Position numbers and translations under genes: made by a program. A stretch of 64,000 bases of DNA from Buddleja alternifolia (lineage: Eukaryota > Streptophyta > Magnoliopsida > Lamiales > Scrophulariaceae): assembly GCA_019426215.1 (NCBI GenBank), contig CM033393.1, positions 22,508,591 through 22,572,590 on the forward strand, written 5' to 3'. Of this stretch, positions 11,195 through 21,683 are shown piece by piece (position 1 is the first letter of the stretch; the number at the start of each line of letters is the position of its first letter). The notes below the pieces were generated by a model, which saw only the letters and a program-made list of their open reading frames with translations, searched no databases and was not told the origin of the DNA.

Positions 11195-12032
11195 TGTTTA
11201 CACCATAAAATAATTTGGGCTTTCGAATTACAGAGCCCAAATAGCCCAAACTGTAGAAATTCAAAAAGAAGGAAATTGGGTCCACAGATAGGTAAGATAA
11301 GGCCCAAAAAACTCAGAAAATGGCAGAAATGTAGGCTGGGTTGATAAAAACCCAATAATCAAATCTGAAGAAATAAAGAAAGTCTAAAAGCCAGTAACCT
11401 GCATTCAAGGAAGACGCGCCAAGTCGAGGATTTTGAAAGAGACGGTTGGAGGCAGTTGACGGAAGTTCCCGAAGAAGAAGAACGTGGGTTCCCCAAGGCC
11501 AAGATATATAGGCGGCCAGGACGAAGGAAAAAAAGAAAAAAGAGATCATCGGAATCAACAACTTCTACATTTTCATTCTCTTAGAATTAACTCTAGTCTT
11601 AGGAGTAGTTTATAGCATAATGTAGGAGTAGCTCATAGCGTAAATTAGGAGTAGTCGTAGAATAATGTAATAGTTGTTTGTCACGAATTACTCGGGTTCG
11701 GCTGCAAAGCTTGTATCCACAGTTTATTTGTAATCCTCGACCGAAGAACTCTCATAGAAGCATAAATTATCCTTTTTTTCAGATTTAAGTATTTGATAGG
11801 TTAATTTTATCTTGACTGTTGTTCGATTAATTGTTTTTACACTCGAAGTTAATAACCAAGGTAATCATCACGATCGAAGACTCTCATGGAGGTATAAGTT
11901 ATAAAGGCTTGAGCCACCTTGTAGTTAATCGAACACGGGGGTTGAGAGATAATTCTAAGTTGTGAATTATCAAGGGGCTTGGATCGACCACTCGAAATCC
12001 TTCCCTAGTCTAGTTTGTTTTATCGCGAAACA
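11195..12032 (+). repeat. 5' LTR of the gag-only Gypsy element
   Basis: TG...CA repeat with a GATATATAGG box near 11,502 as a candidate TATA element. It contains about one and a half copies of a module with 'actctcatggaggtataa', fewer than the 3' LTR. Confidence 0.9.
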
Positions 12033-12052
12033 AATTTCTGGAGACCATAGTG
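12033..12052 (+). other. Presumed primer binding site
   Basis: The sequence directly after the 5' LTR (AATTTCTGGAGACCATAGTG) has the TTTCTGGNGACC pattern seen at this spot in several plant Gypsy elements. The tRNA cannot be named with confidence. Confidence 0.4.
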
Positions 12053-12090
12053 GGAGTTAGTCAAATTTGACTTCCATAAATTCAGTATAA

Positions 12091-14648
12091 GATGTCAGAG
12101 GATTCTTCTAGAAAAGAACCGAATGATGATCTTGAAACGCAGCCTGTGTCTAGACATAGGATTGAGCAGACAAGATGTATGAGCAGTTTGTTAAAATCAT
12201 GAAACAGACTTTAATGGGGGCTTGAGATGATCAGCGAAGACAATTTAATGATCAATATCGAGCATTAGCTCAAGAATCTGCTCGGATATTTACAGCAATA
12301 GTACAAGATATTGCTATAAATGCCCAAGAAGGCCTTTCTCGAGAAGTTACTCAAGTTGTAACTAAGTTAGGAGAAATATTTAACCAAACTTGTGATGCTT
12401 TCTGGAGAATGGTAAATATCCAAGTAGTTACTGCGCTGGAGCCGTTAATCGAAAAACATAACGTCCTAATAGAAAAGGTGTCACAACTAATATCAGTTGA
12501 GTCTAGAATGCGAACGAGACACTTAAATCCGGGAGAACCGCCGCCTGGTTACTCGAGAGAAACTAGAAATAGGCGTAACCGCCTCAAAATTGGCCAAACG
12601 TCAAATACTTCTCCTGTAAACGAACACAATTTTCTAAATACATCTGTGCCTGGGGGGCACACAGTAATGGGACAGCAAAGTTTAGCTCAAAACATGCGTC
12701 CTCCTCCGATTATTCCTCAAAATGTTAATGGGAACCAGTCTCAGTCATATCCTGCGAGACCAAACCTTCCTACCCCGACAGTTGGCTATGGACAAGTGCC
12801 CACGGGATATCCCATTAACAACCATTTTAATAATTTCGAAACAACTCCAATTTTTACCCAAGGGCAATACTCTGGGGGACAGAGTCAAACATTGGCTTAT
12901 CCAGGAGTTCCGAATGCTCCTTTTTCCATGGGAAACCATGGCTTTTCAAATGTACAAATAAGTCAAGGAATTCCTACGTTCCCTAATAATATTCAGGTAC
13001 CATATGCAGGGGGAAAGCTGTGCCCGATGCCCATATGGGAGGAAATATTGGGGAACAATTCCTCCATCCCTTTCAAAATCAGATCGAAATGATTATTGAG
13101 ATGATGTACGAACCTGATTTTCGAAGAAACCATAGGTTAATGCCAGGAAAGCCTTATCCTGATTGGGTAGATAGGAATTTCCCTTTTGCTCGTAATTATA
13201 AAATTCCCGATTTCACCTTATTCTCTGGAGATGACCACGTATCCGCCCTCGAACATTTATCTAGGTTCACTTGCCAGTGTAGAGAAGCTTTAGATCAAGA
13301 TTTTCTCAAACTAAGGCTTTTTCCTAGTACATTAACAGGATCGGCCTTTAATTGGTACATAAGCCTATCCCCAAATTCGATAAATAATTGGGATGAGATG
13401 CAGTTCCAATTTCAAAATCACTTTGCTCGAACAAATCCAGGGATCTCGATGAGTGATCTTGCTAAGATAAGGCAGAATATAGGAGAATCAGTCAAAGAGT
13501 TCCTAATACGTTTTAAGAAAGCAAGGGTTAAATGTCACCTTAATCTACCCGAAACTGAGTTTATTCAGTTAGCCCAACAGAACATGACCTTAGAATATAG
13601 GTTGAGCTTCGACGGTATGACTTTTGCTAACTTTCGAAGTTTGGCTGAGAGCGCAATAAGATATGAAAATATGCTCAAAGAAGAAAGTCATAGAAAACAC
13701 CAAGGTTTTAATGCCTTTGAAATAGGGTCTCCATGGGTGTTCGAGGATGCTTATGAAGTAGACCTGGCAGAATTTGTAAAAGGACCCCCTTATCAGTGTG
13801 GAGCCCTCGAAAAGAAGGAATGCATGGCGACTGGGTCGTTACAAATGAAAAAAGAAAAGAACTACACTTTCGATGTAACAAAAACCGAACAAATTTTTGA
13901 TTGGTTACTCGCCAACAAGAAATTAAAGTTTAAAGGAAAACATAGAATTCCTTTGAAATCTGAAATAAAAAGGAAACCTTATTGTAAATGATATAATGCA
14001 TTTTCCCACAACACAAATAATTGCATTTTATTTCGAAATCTGATTCAAGAAAAGATAGATTCGAAAGACCTTATATTCCCTGATATTCAAAACACTAATA
14101 TCGATGAAGATTCATTTCCAGTTATGGATCTCGAAATTAACACTCTCGAATGTTCTGACTCGCAGGTCACTATCGAAACCAAGGTGGCAATAGGGATTTT
14201 CAACTGGCTGATTTACGAGGGAATACTGAATTTTCCTAAGGTCAAAGACGAAGGGCTCGAAGGGATGTGCAGATGGCACATGAACACCCTTCATACCACT
14301 GATCAATGCCAAATTTTCAGGCGTTTTGTGGCAAAGCAGCTAGAGCGAAATTTGATTAGCTTATCCTCGACCGAAAAAAGGATTTTGGGTTTGGACCAAA
14401 ATGAGAAATTGAAAGAAAAGCAAGAGGAAATCAAACCACCCAGCGAAAAACAAAAGAGTGAAGAAAAAACATATAAACAGGCGCTCGAGATGCCCCTGTG
14501 TGAAACTAAGTATAAGACGCCCGCTCGAGTGGTGAATAATTTGACTAAACTACAGAAGACTTTGTGCCATCATTGCACCGATACTCTCCATTACGAATTG
14601 GTGAGGTTACAAGTGATCGAAAATGACCCCAATTGGATCTCCACTTGA
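12091..14648 (+). pseudogene. Gypsy gag, broken
   Basis: Starts at ATG 12,091 (MSEDSSRKEP). The N-terminal half is rich in Gln, Pro and Gly. The Retrotrans_gag (PF03732-like) domain is at about 13,200-13,690 (DDHVSALEHLSRF, then SAFNWY and SVKEFLIRFKK). A CCHC-like knuckle follows at about 13,979-14,030 (YCK, FSHNTNNC), with a further C-terminal part to 14,648 containing a second Cys/His cluster (MCRWHMNT...DQC). Lesions: frame change near 12,170, TGA at about 12,223, frame change near 13,015, and TGA at 13,990 exactly where the knuckle should carry Trp. Gag would form virus-like particles. No protease follows it. Confidence 0.85.
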
Positions 14649-14659
14649 CAGAGAATGGA

Positions 14660-15600
14660 AAATTGGGGCGGAATCGAAAGTGTCTCTTTCGAACAAAGCG
14701 GGTTTGATTACTTCTTCTAGTTCGTAGGTCAACCCGGTTATCTGATCATTCAAAGCTGATAAGTCTTTTTCAACTTACCCAACCGAATTGGCCAAGCGAT
14801 CCCTTTCGATTTGAAGATTGGCGATCTGGGCATCTAGTTTCGAGCCAAGTAATCCGCTCGAGAATTCTCTAGAACAGTGACCTGGCTATGAAGTTGATCC
14901 ATTTGATGGGCATGGCCAGAAGATACCTCTCCTTCGAAAGGATTAATGCCTTGATCAATAAAGGCACGAAGGTTGGCAAGACTGTTCTCGAACACTTCGT
15001 GTGACATTCGAAACATAGGCAACCATTGATCAGCATCCTCGAAGCCACCTCATAGAGAAGAAAATGGAGTTCTTCTAGAAACCGAGAATCAGTAAGCCTA
15101 TGCCTTATATCATGAAGGGCTTCGTGTAAAAAAACTTGAGAAAATGTCACCGGAGCCGCAGCCCCTGAAGATGAACCCACGAAATTAAACAAAGAACTTA
15201 AGAAGATAACTGAGAGATGCTCAAAGATGAAGGTTTCGAGAAGGGGAAGAAGTTGAATTAGGCAAAGAAGATGATGATTTCGAGAAAGGGAAAGAATTCG
15301 GGGATTTTCCATTAATTGAATCTTAATCGAAGGGGTAACTCGAGAAAATGAAAGAATGAATTTCTCTGCGATTTTCTCAGCGATCTCTGGTTGCTCGAAA
15401 GGCAAATCAAAGAAGATAACTGAGAGATGCTTGAAGATGAAGGTTTCGAGAAGGGGGAAGAATTCGATACGTATAACCAGAGGGACTGTTCTTCGAAAAA
15501 GTGAAGGACAAAAAATCAAGAAGTTGATACAGAGGAGAGAGAGAGAAGTTATCTTTAACCAAGAGATGTGTCTTTTGATACACATGAACTTGAAATGTTC
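14660..15600 (-). pseudogene. Antisense ORF relic, coiled-coil protein
   Basis: On the minus strand, pieces of a reading frame run from about 15,460 to 14,780: PEIAEKIAEKF, GAAAPVTFSQVFLHEALHDI, LEELHFLLYEVASRML. After a frame change come NLRAFIDQGINPF and MDQLHSQVTVLENSRADYLA, a heptad-like coiled coil. It lies opposite in direction to gag, between gag and the 3' LTR, the position of antisense ORFs known in the Tat lineage of Gypsy elements. Function is unknown and it is now broken. A direct duplication of about 210 bp (starts near 15,203 and 15,414) repeats the LPLLETFIF-coding part. Confidence 0.6.
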
Positions 15601-15620
15601 ATGTATATTAGGGGGGCATT

Positions 15621-16564
15621 TGTTTACACCATAAAATAATTTGGGCTTTCGAATTACAGAGCCCAAATAGCCCAAATTGTAGAAATTCGAAAAGAAGGAA
15701 ATTGGGTCCACAGATAGGTAAGATAAGGCCGAAAAAACTCAGAAAATGACAGAAATGTAGGCTGGGTTGATAAAAACCCAATAATCGAATCTGAAGAAAT
15801 AAAGGGAGTTCAAACGCCAGTAATCTGCATTCAAGGAAGACGCGCCAAGTTGAGGATTTTGAAAAAGACGGTTGGAGGCAGTTGACGGCAGTTCCCGAAG
15901 AAAAAGAACGTGGGTTCCCCAAGGCCAAGATATATAGGAGGCCAAGACGAAGGAAAAAAAAGAGAGAGAGAGAGAGAGATCATCGGAATCAACAACTTCT
16001 ACATTTTCATTCTCTTAGAATTAGCTCTAGTCTTAGGAGTAGTTTATAGCATAATGTAGGAGTAGCTCATAGCGTAAATTAGGAGTAGCTATAGAATAAT
16101 GTAATAGTTGTTTGTCACGAATTATTGGGATTCGGCTGCAAAGCTTGTATCCGCTGTTTATTTGTAATCCTCGATCGAAGAACTCTCATGGAGGTATAAA
16201 TTATCCTTTTTTCAAATTTAAGTATTTGATAGGTTAATTTTATCTTGACTTGAGTTGTTCGATTAATTGTTTTTACACTTGAAGTTAATAACCAAGGTAA
16301 TCATCACGATCGAAGACTCTCATGAAGGTATAAATTACCTCTTTTCAGATTTAAATATTTGATAGGTAATTTTATCTTGACTTGAGTTTTCGTTCATTTT
16401 TCTCTTATTCGAAAGTAACAACCAAGAGTTAATTAAAGACTTGAACCACCGTTTAGCGAATCAAACGCAGGGGTTGAGAGATAATTCTAAGTTGTGAATT
16501 ATCAAGGGGCTTGGATCGACCAATCGAAATCCTTGCCTAGTCTAGTTTGTTTTATCGCGAAACA
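15621..16564 (+). repeat. 3' LTR of the gag-only Gypsy element
   Basis: About 106 bp longer than the 5' LTR because a module around 'gaactctcatggaggtataaa' (about 16,180) and 'gactctcatgaaggtataaa' (about 16,312) is present in an extra copy. An AGAGAGAG run at 15,961-15,978 is also absent from the 5' LTR. Confidence 0.9.
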
Positions 16565-16569
16565 CCATG

Positions 16570-17889
16570 ATTAAAAAACTATCAACCCGGGTTTGTCTCG
16601 GGTCAGGATATCCCACTCGTCTAGAATAAAAATATATATTTACCTAAAATTTTAGAATGTGGCTTAAGCATGTGGAAACGCGGTAATGTAGTATTTTTTT
16701 TTTAATTATTGTGCTTATCACTTTGCCTTAAATTCTAAAACGAAAAGAAAAGAAAAATTCTTTTTTTCTAGTAGACGCCCTATGCACGATACTACCACCC
16801 ACTACTTTGGCAGAATTCTTCGTGATACTGTTATGAGTTTTCCATATGCATAAATAGTCTTTTTATATGTGGATATAAGTTTAATAGGACTGATTATAAT
16901 CTTTACTTGTGTTTGTCATTATATTTGTAATCTAACATATTTATGATTTTGATTTGTATCGTTCATGTTATGTTATGACAATGAAACAAGAACCTAGTTA
17001 AGGCTTAGGACAATCGAATGTCTCTTTTCTTTTTCTCAAAAAAAGAAAACATTAGTTATGATAATTGTTTTAATCTTAATATACTATTACTGTTTTTCTG
17101 AACAAAAAAATATTATTTTTAATTATATTTTGAATTAGCTATTTTGCTATTGCTTTTAGCCTCAGCAGTAGGTTGATGATAATTTGCAGCAGAAATGTCA
17201 TGATTCGAGATAAATTGAGCTAGCTATATACATATTTCTATCAAAAAAAAAAAAAAAACTAGCTATATACATACACTCAGGGCTATAAGTTTGAGAAACC
17301 TTAAGGGGTTAATTAATCTTGTAAGGTGGTGAACTGGGTAGTGTTGCTGTTTGAATAAATATATTCTCTAATTCTCTAATTTCAATTAGAAATTTTATAC
17401 CATTCACATTTCATATAAATTTATGATAATTAAGTTAAAAAGTAATGAAATTTTATTAGTTTAAAATTACTAATTTTGTATTTCTAGTTTAATAAATATT
17501 AAAAATATTCAGATTTTCAATTTCGTTTAAAGTGATGTTCGAAATCTTACAAGAAGGGGATTAAAAAAAAGAAAAAAAGAAAAGAAAATATTATTCAAAA
17601 CATTCCTCTTTTCATAAGTTTACGAAAAGCATAAAAATCATTTAGAAAGAGATGATAAGACTTAATTTTACAGTTTAATTAAACTTGGCCGCCTTATAAA
17701 ATATTTTAATTAGTCCGAAGAACATGTATAATTTCAACAAATTTTGTGAACAGTAAGTAACCCAGGAGCAAAATAGAAAACTCTCCATATTTTTTTTTAT
17801 TGTTGTCAGCATTTGTCCATGATTAATACAAACATCAAGGGTGGAGGATCTAATTTTGAAACATAAAAGGGGTAATTCTTGTAAATAGG
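16570..17889. other. AT-rich spacer, no gene seen
   Basis: Poly-A/T runs and short direct repeats (CTAGCTATATACATA at about 17,219 and 17,260, separated by an A-run). I see no coding sequence, terminal repeats or RNA gene that I can support. Confidence 0.6.
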
Positions 17890-18418
17890 GCAAAGTTGAT
17901 GAAAGGTATGGTAGTTAAAACTTATTAGGGTTCGACCAGCACCCAAAGCCTAGACTACAGATGGGAAAAAAGTGAAAGAATTTGACTCACATGAAGATGG
18001 TAACCTGTAGAGGCTTGTTGTTCATCATTAGTATCTAGGAAGTTATGGCGACGTTGCTAGCATCGATCCATGAACAATTGGTGCCTTGAATTAATATGGT
18101 GAAATTAAATTCAAGACCTAGTTAATTATTTGGCTAAATAATCAATTAAGAAACAATGTGGGATCGTCGTCTGGCTTTCGGGGATAGGACCTATTGCTAG
18201 CTTATTAATGAGCTTAAGGGGCCACACATTTGATTTAGTGTAGTCCCTATTGAAGGAATTAATTATTTGTGAATTAAATGGAGAATTAATTAATTGGAAA
18301 AAGGAAAATATTAGTTAATTGATCTTAATTAATAATAGTCTTATGATTTAATATTAGAATATTAAATTGGGAGAAGACTAATTAATTAATTAGTGGTCTA
18401 ATTAATTAATATGAAAAG
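17890..18418 (+). repeat. Copia-type LTR copy B, left part
   Basis: Matches the reverse complement of the 6641-8719 solo LTR from about 'ttattagggttcga' onward, including 'ctaggaagttatggcgacgttgctag' and the ATTAATT-rich middle. The outer LTR start is missing or too diverged to see. It is interrupted by the Gypsy element that starts at 18,419 and resumes at 28,807. Confidence 0.75.
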
Positions 18419-18927
18419 TGATGTGCACCAAAAAGTACCCAAGGGTATTATGGTAATTGCTTGTGTCCCCAAGATGGGTCAGGTCGCTACCTGTGGGTGG
18501 ATCCGTGGAGGACCCTCTGTAAATCCAAAAGGGACGAAAGACCCACCAAAGATAGTTGGGTCCTAATACCAGTCTAAGAGACCATAATCTATGGAGACTA
18601 ACCCTGATGGGTTGTTAACTAATATAGACCCATGGCCCATGACCTATAACCCACTACCAGCTCCTTATAAATACCTTAGAGGAGCTGGGAGAGGCTCATT
18701 ATCTACTCCCCCAGTAAAAATCCACTAGCTATTGAGAGTAACTCCACAAAAGAACTACGAACTGACTTGATCCCGCACTGCTTGGGTACATAGGCAACTC
18801 GAAGTAACCAAATGCAGTCTATAACTTAATATATATTTAATCTAGTTTGTCGTGAGTTGGATGGGTTCCTTTACCCTACGTGGTCAATCACGTGACACTC
18901 ACTGTCTGACGATTTTTACCATCATCA
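18419..18927 (+). repeat. 5' LTR of the RT-less Gypsy element
   Basis: Carries TATAAATA at 18,666-18,673, a good TATA box. The 3' copy differs by several substitutions and a deletion of about 15 bp near 'gacccatggcccatg'. Confidence 0.9.
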
Positions 18928-18929
18928 GA

Positions 18930-18947
18930 TTGGCGCCGTCTATGGGA
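18930..18947 (+). other. Primer binding site
   Basis: TTGGCGCCGTCTATGGGA two bases after the 5' LTR. TGGCGCCGTCTGTGGGA-type sites are usual in Tat-lineage Gypsy elements. Confidence 0.75.
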
Positions 18948-19045
18948 ACAATGTCTCAACCACTGAGTATGCAAACTAGGTCACAAGCTCGTACTACTGG
19001 AGAAAGAATGACCAACCAACATAATCCAACTGCTACTGATGGAAC

Positions 19046-20675
19046 TGTTAGGTATATGCCCTAGATGCCAATGAGGACAAATAGAGTGTATAGGGTATTC
19101 AATAAAAGGCAATTATTATTCAGTTCATATAAATCTTTATGGCATCAAATAAGTATTGAACAAATAGTCCTTGTGTATCGAGGGTGACTCTTCTCCCTTT
19201 ATGGAATAAAGATATGGCACGGGGAGAGTCTTATTCCTGATCACTAAAAAGGGGGTTCGCAAGTCAAGGAATCTTAATTGTGCATTAAGATTCGACTTGT
19301 ATGACACATGCTCTGACAAGGAGTGCCAGTCGAACACTATGGGATAGTAAGACACGTGTCATAGATATATCAATGGAATTGATGTATTCGAACACGGCTC
19401 ACAGTAATCGATCACATGGGTATTTACTTTGTGACTGTCAATGATTGGATTACTGACCATGATAGTATGTGTGGGCCTTAGACCTGAGAGTTCATGAGCA
19501 ATGTGATTGTGTTGTTGAATCTGTTACTAGAGTAGTTAGGCCCAATTCACCCTTTGGTGGGGCCGACCTCGAAGTGCGATCTCAATGGGTCAAGTGGCAG
19601 TTGTTCAGTGATTACCAAGATGGGATTCACTATCTCGATAGTAAACGAGAAAGTATCTATGCAATCATATGCATATGAAATTATAAGTGTTTAGCTAAAG
19701 CAATAAAACTAACTCATGTGGGACATGGAAGGTAGGTTGGTAATTTCATCATGATATGATTACAAGCACAGTATCAAGTTTAGTGAGTTAGACATAAACC
19801 ATGACTTTCACTGGATCGGGATACAAAGTGAAAGGCTTATACTCATATGGTATTTTTGGTCCAGAGGTTAGTAAATGATTCGTTCATTTTGCACTCAATT
19901 GGGTTACGATGTGAGTCCATGAGGCTGGTTAGGTGACACTCACATCCTTTGGTGTTTCCTCCCATTGCCAATTGAGACGAACCTAAAGAGTCGCGCTATA
20001 AAAAACGAACGGGATGTCTTTTGTGTTACTATTTTAGAAAGATATGATTAAATGGATGCATTGATTTATTGGTTAAATCAATGAATTAAATATTTAATTT
20101 AATAAGATTAAATTAAATTATTTAATTAAAGATTAATTAATTAGGAATTAATTAATTATTTAATATGTATTGTAATTTAAATAGGATTTCAATTAAATAC
20201 ATAATTAAATAGGTGGGCTAAAGTTGAATGGGCCAACGAAGCCCACCCACGTCCTAGAGGAGCCTTAGGGGCGGCCACATCAAGGAGTTGGAAGACTCCT
20301 TGACTTGTTTACTAAGTAATAGGAGTAACAAGGTAACTCCAATACTTAACAGGTCATAACAACCAACGGTTTTAACCTAATTACATAAAACAAGAAAAAA
20401 GAAATCTCCCTCCTCTAATTGCTTGCCCTAGCCGTCCACTACATCAAAGAGGAAGCATTGGAAGAACTTTTGAAGGTTCGTTTCGCGTGCATCTTTAGAG
20501 ACAGGAGCTCGGGAAGTTGTTATTACACGAAGAAATATATGAAATTGAAGAGGTAAACAATTTCGTTTTAGTTTTTAGAAAACTATCAAAATCATTAATT
20601 CGTTAAAGTGATCCAAGATTAGGAATCCGATAAAAAATTTATTCCGTTGCATTTTTACCCGAGGATTTCCTAACA
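19046..20675 (+). mobile_element. Solo LTR, 1.63 kb, Copia-type (Angela-like)
   Basis: Runs from TGTTAGGTATATGCCC to GGATTTCCTAACA, so the ends are inverted TGTTAGG/CCTAACA. It is flanked by perfect GGAAC duplications (19,041-19,045 and 20,676-20,680) inside the gag start of the Gypsy element. Removing it and one GGAAC copy restores the gag reading frame at the junction. No internal domain remains. The start 'GGTATATGCCCTAGA' resembles Angela-type Copia LTRs; that assignment rests on memory of the family, not on a search. Confidence 0.92.
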
Positions 20676-21423
20676 GGAACTCCAAACCCGGTGCCTGAGG
20701 ATCGGCTCGATCATCCAGACGGTCAGACTGAAGGCGGAGGAACTGAGGCTGAGGTCCGGAAGTAGCACCCCCGATCAAAGAGCAAAATGCACCACCTGTT
20801 GTACCAGAGATGATCCCACCCCCTGCTTCCAGGGTGTTCGAGGTCACCTAAGAGACACTACTTGCTCTGGTAGAGGATGCCTCAGTGAGAGCCGCAGCAA
20901 GGGCTGTTCAGCAGTACACATCCTTCCCTGGCACGCCAAGGTCCAGTAGCTAGTAGGGAGCAAGACCCCCAAGAGAGGAGTCGTTTGGAGGATCCCCATT
21001 CCCGCGAGTAGGGGATGCAGGATCCGCCTCCACCATTTGTTCGCAAAGGTACTGAGCCTCGTGAGAAGAGTCTCCATCACCGAGGATTGGTAGGCCAATG
21101 CCCCGCTGAGGTCGAGAATCTTTGACCCCCGGCGGGATTGGTTCGAAACGATCCAACTCTGTCTCATTTGAGGATGCCTTTGTTCTATCTCTTGACTTGG
21201 TTGCAGATTGACATTGACAAGAGAAGAAGACTGATTAAGCAAGTTCCAACATCGGAAAGTCACATTACATTAGGATTGTCGTGGGATACAGAGGTCCTTC
21301 TAGGACATACGATACAATTTCACTTCACGGCACGGCCAAAAAAAAAGAAAGAGCTTCACTCGGTTGGCCTTTCTATGCTGACGAATGCCTTTTTTCTCTT
21401 CTCTGAAATCTACAACAAACAAG

Positions 21424-21506
21424 TGGGAGAGGCAGGATTCGAACCTACGTAGAAAAACTTCAACAAATTTACAATCTGTCGCTTTTGACCACTCGGCCAC
21501 TCTCCC
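21424..21506 (-). tRNA. trnY-GUA: tRNA-Tyr(GTA), plant mitochondrial type, nuclear copy
   Basis: Read on the minus strand: acceptor stem GGGAGAG/CTCTCCC, D-arm TGGCCGAGTGGTCAAAAGCG, and anticodon loop TTGTAAA with GTA at 21,472-21,470. A long variable arm (class II, as in organellar Tyr) is followed by T-arm GTAGGTTCGAATCCTGC and discriminator A at 21,424. CCA is not encoded. One base of the anticodon stem is changed so that a G-T pair replaces G-C, compared with the mitochondrial form as I recall it. It sits inside a retrotransposon, so it is best read as a transferred copy with no shown nuclear function. Polymerase III boxes A and B are nevertheless recognisable. Confidence 0.9.
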
Positions 21507-21643
21507 CTTCTCCAGCTGAGGCGCCCCTCAATGGGTTTTAATTTGTTGAAGGGCGGTGACGCTCTGAATCAATAGGGGCAAAATGGTGTGCCACAAAAGG
21601 AACAAAAAGTAGAGGCCATAAAAACTCTGTGTGCTTGGTGAAA

Positions 21644-21683
21644 CTACTGCAATAATTCTTCTTAGCAAGAATTATTGCAGTAG
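21644..21683. repeat. Perfect 17-bp hairpin
   Basis: Arms CTACTGCAATAATTCTT (21,644-21,660) and its exact reverse complement (21,667-21,683) around a six-base loop CTTAGC. It lies in the suspected organellar block. Confidence 0.9.

Larger units (their letters stand above)
11195..16564 (+). mobile_element. Gag-only Gypsy element (Tat-like, non-autonomous)
   Basis: Direct repeats of 838 bp (11,195-12,032) and 944 bp (15,621-16,564) have ends TGTTTACACC...GCGAAACA. The element is bounded by perfect CCATG duplications (11,190-11,194 and 16,565-16,569). A purine tract AGGGGGGCATT precedes the 3' LTR. Only gag is found in the 3.6-kb interior; there is no protease active site, RT, RNase H or integrase. 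A second, antisense coiled-coil reading frame lies between gag and the 3' LTR. This is the layout of TR-GAG-type non-autonomous elements. The first ~345 bp of the LTRs differ at about 17 positions by eye. Confidence 0.9.

Noticed and set aside
21138..21452. 104-codon frame ending over the tRNA
   Set aside because: It overlaps trnY in antisense and starts at the suspected organellar junction; no known motif.
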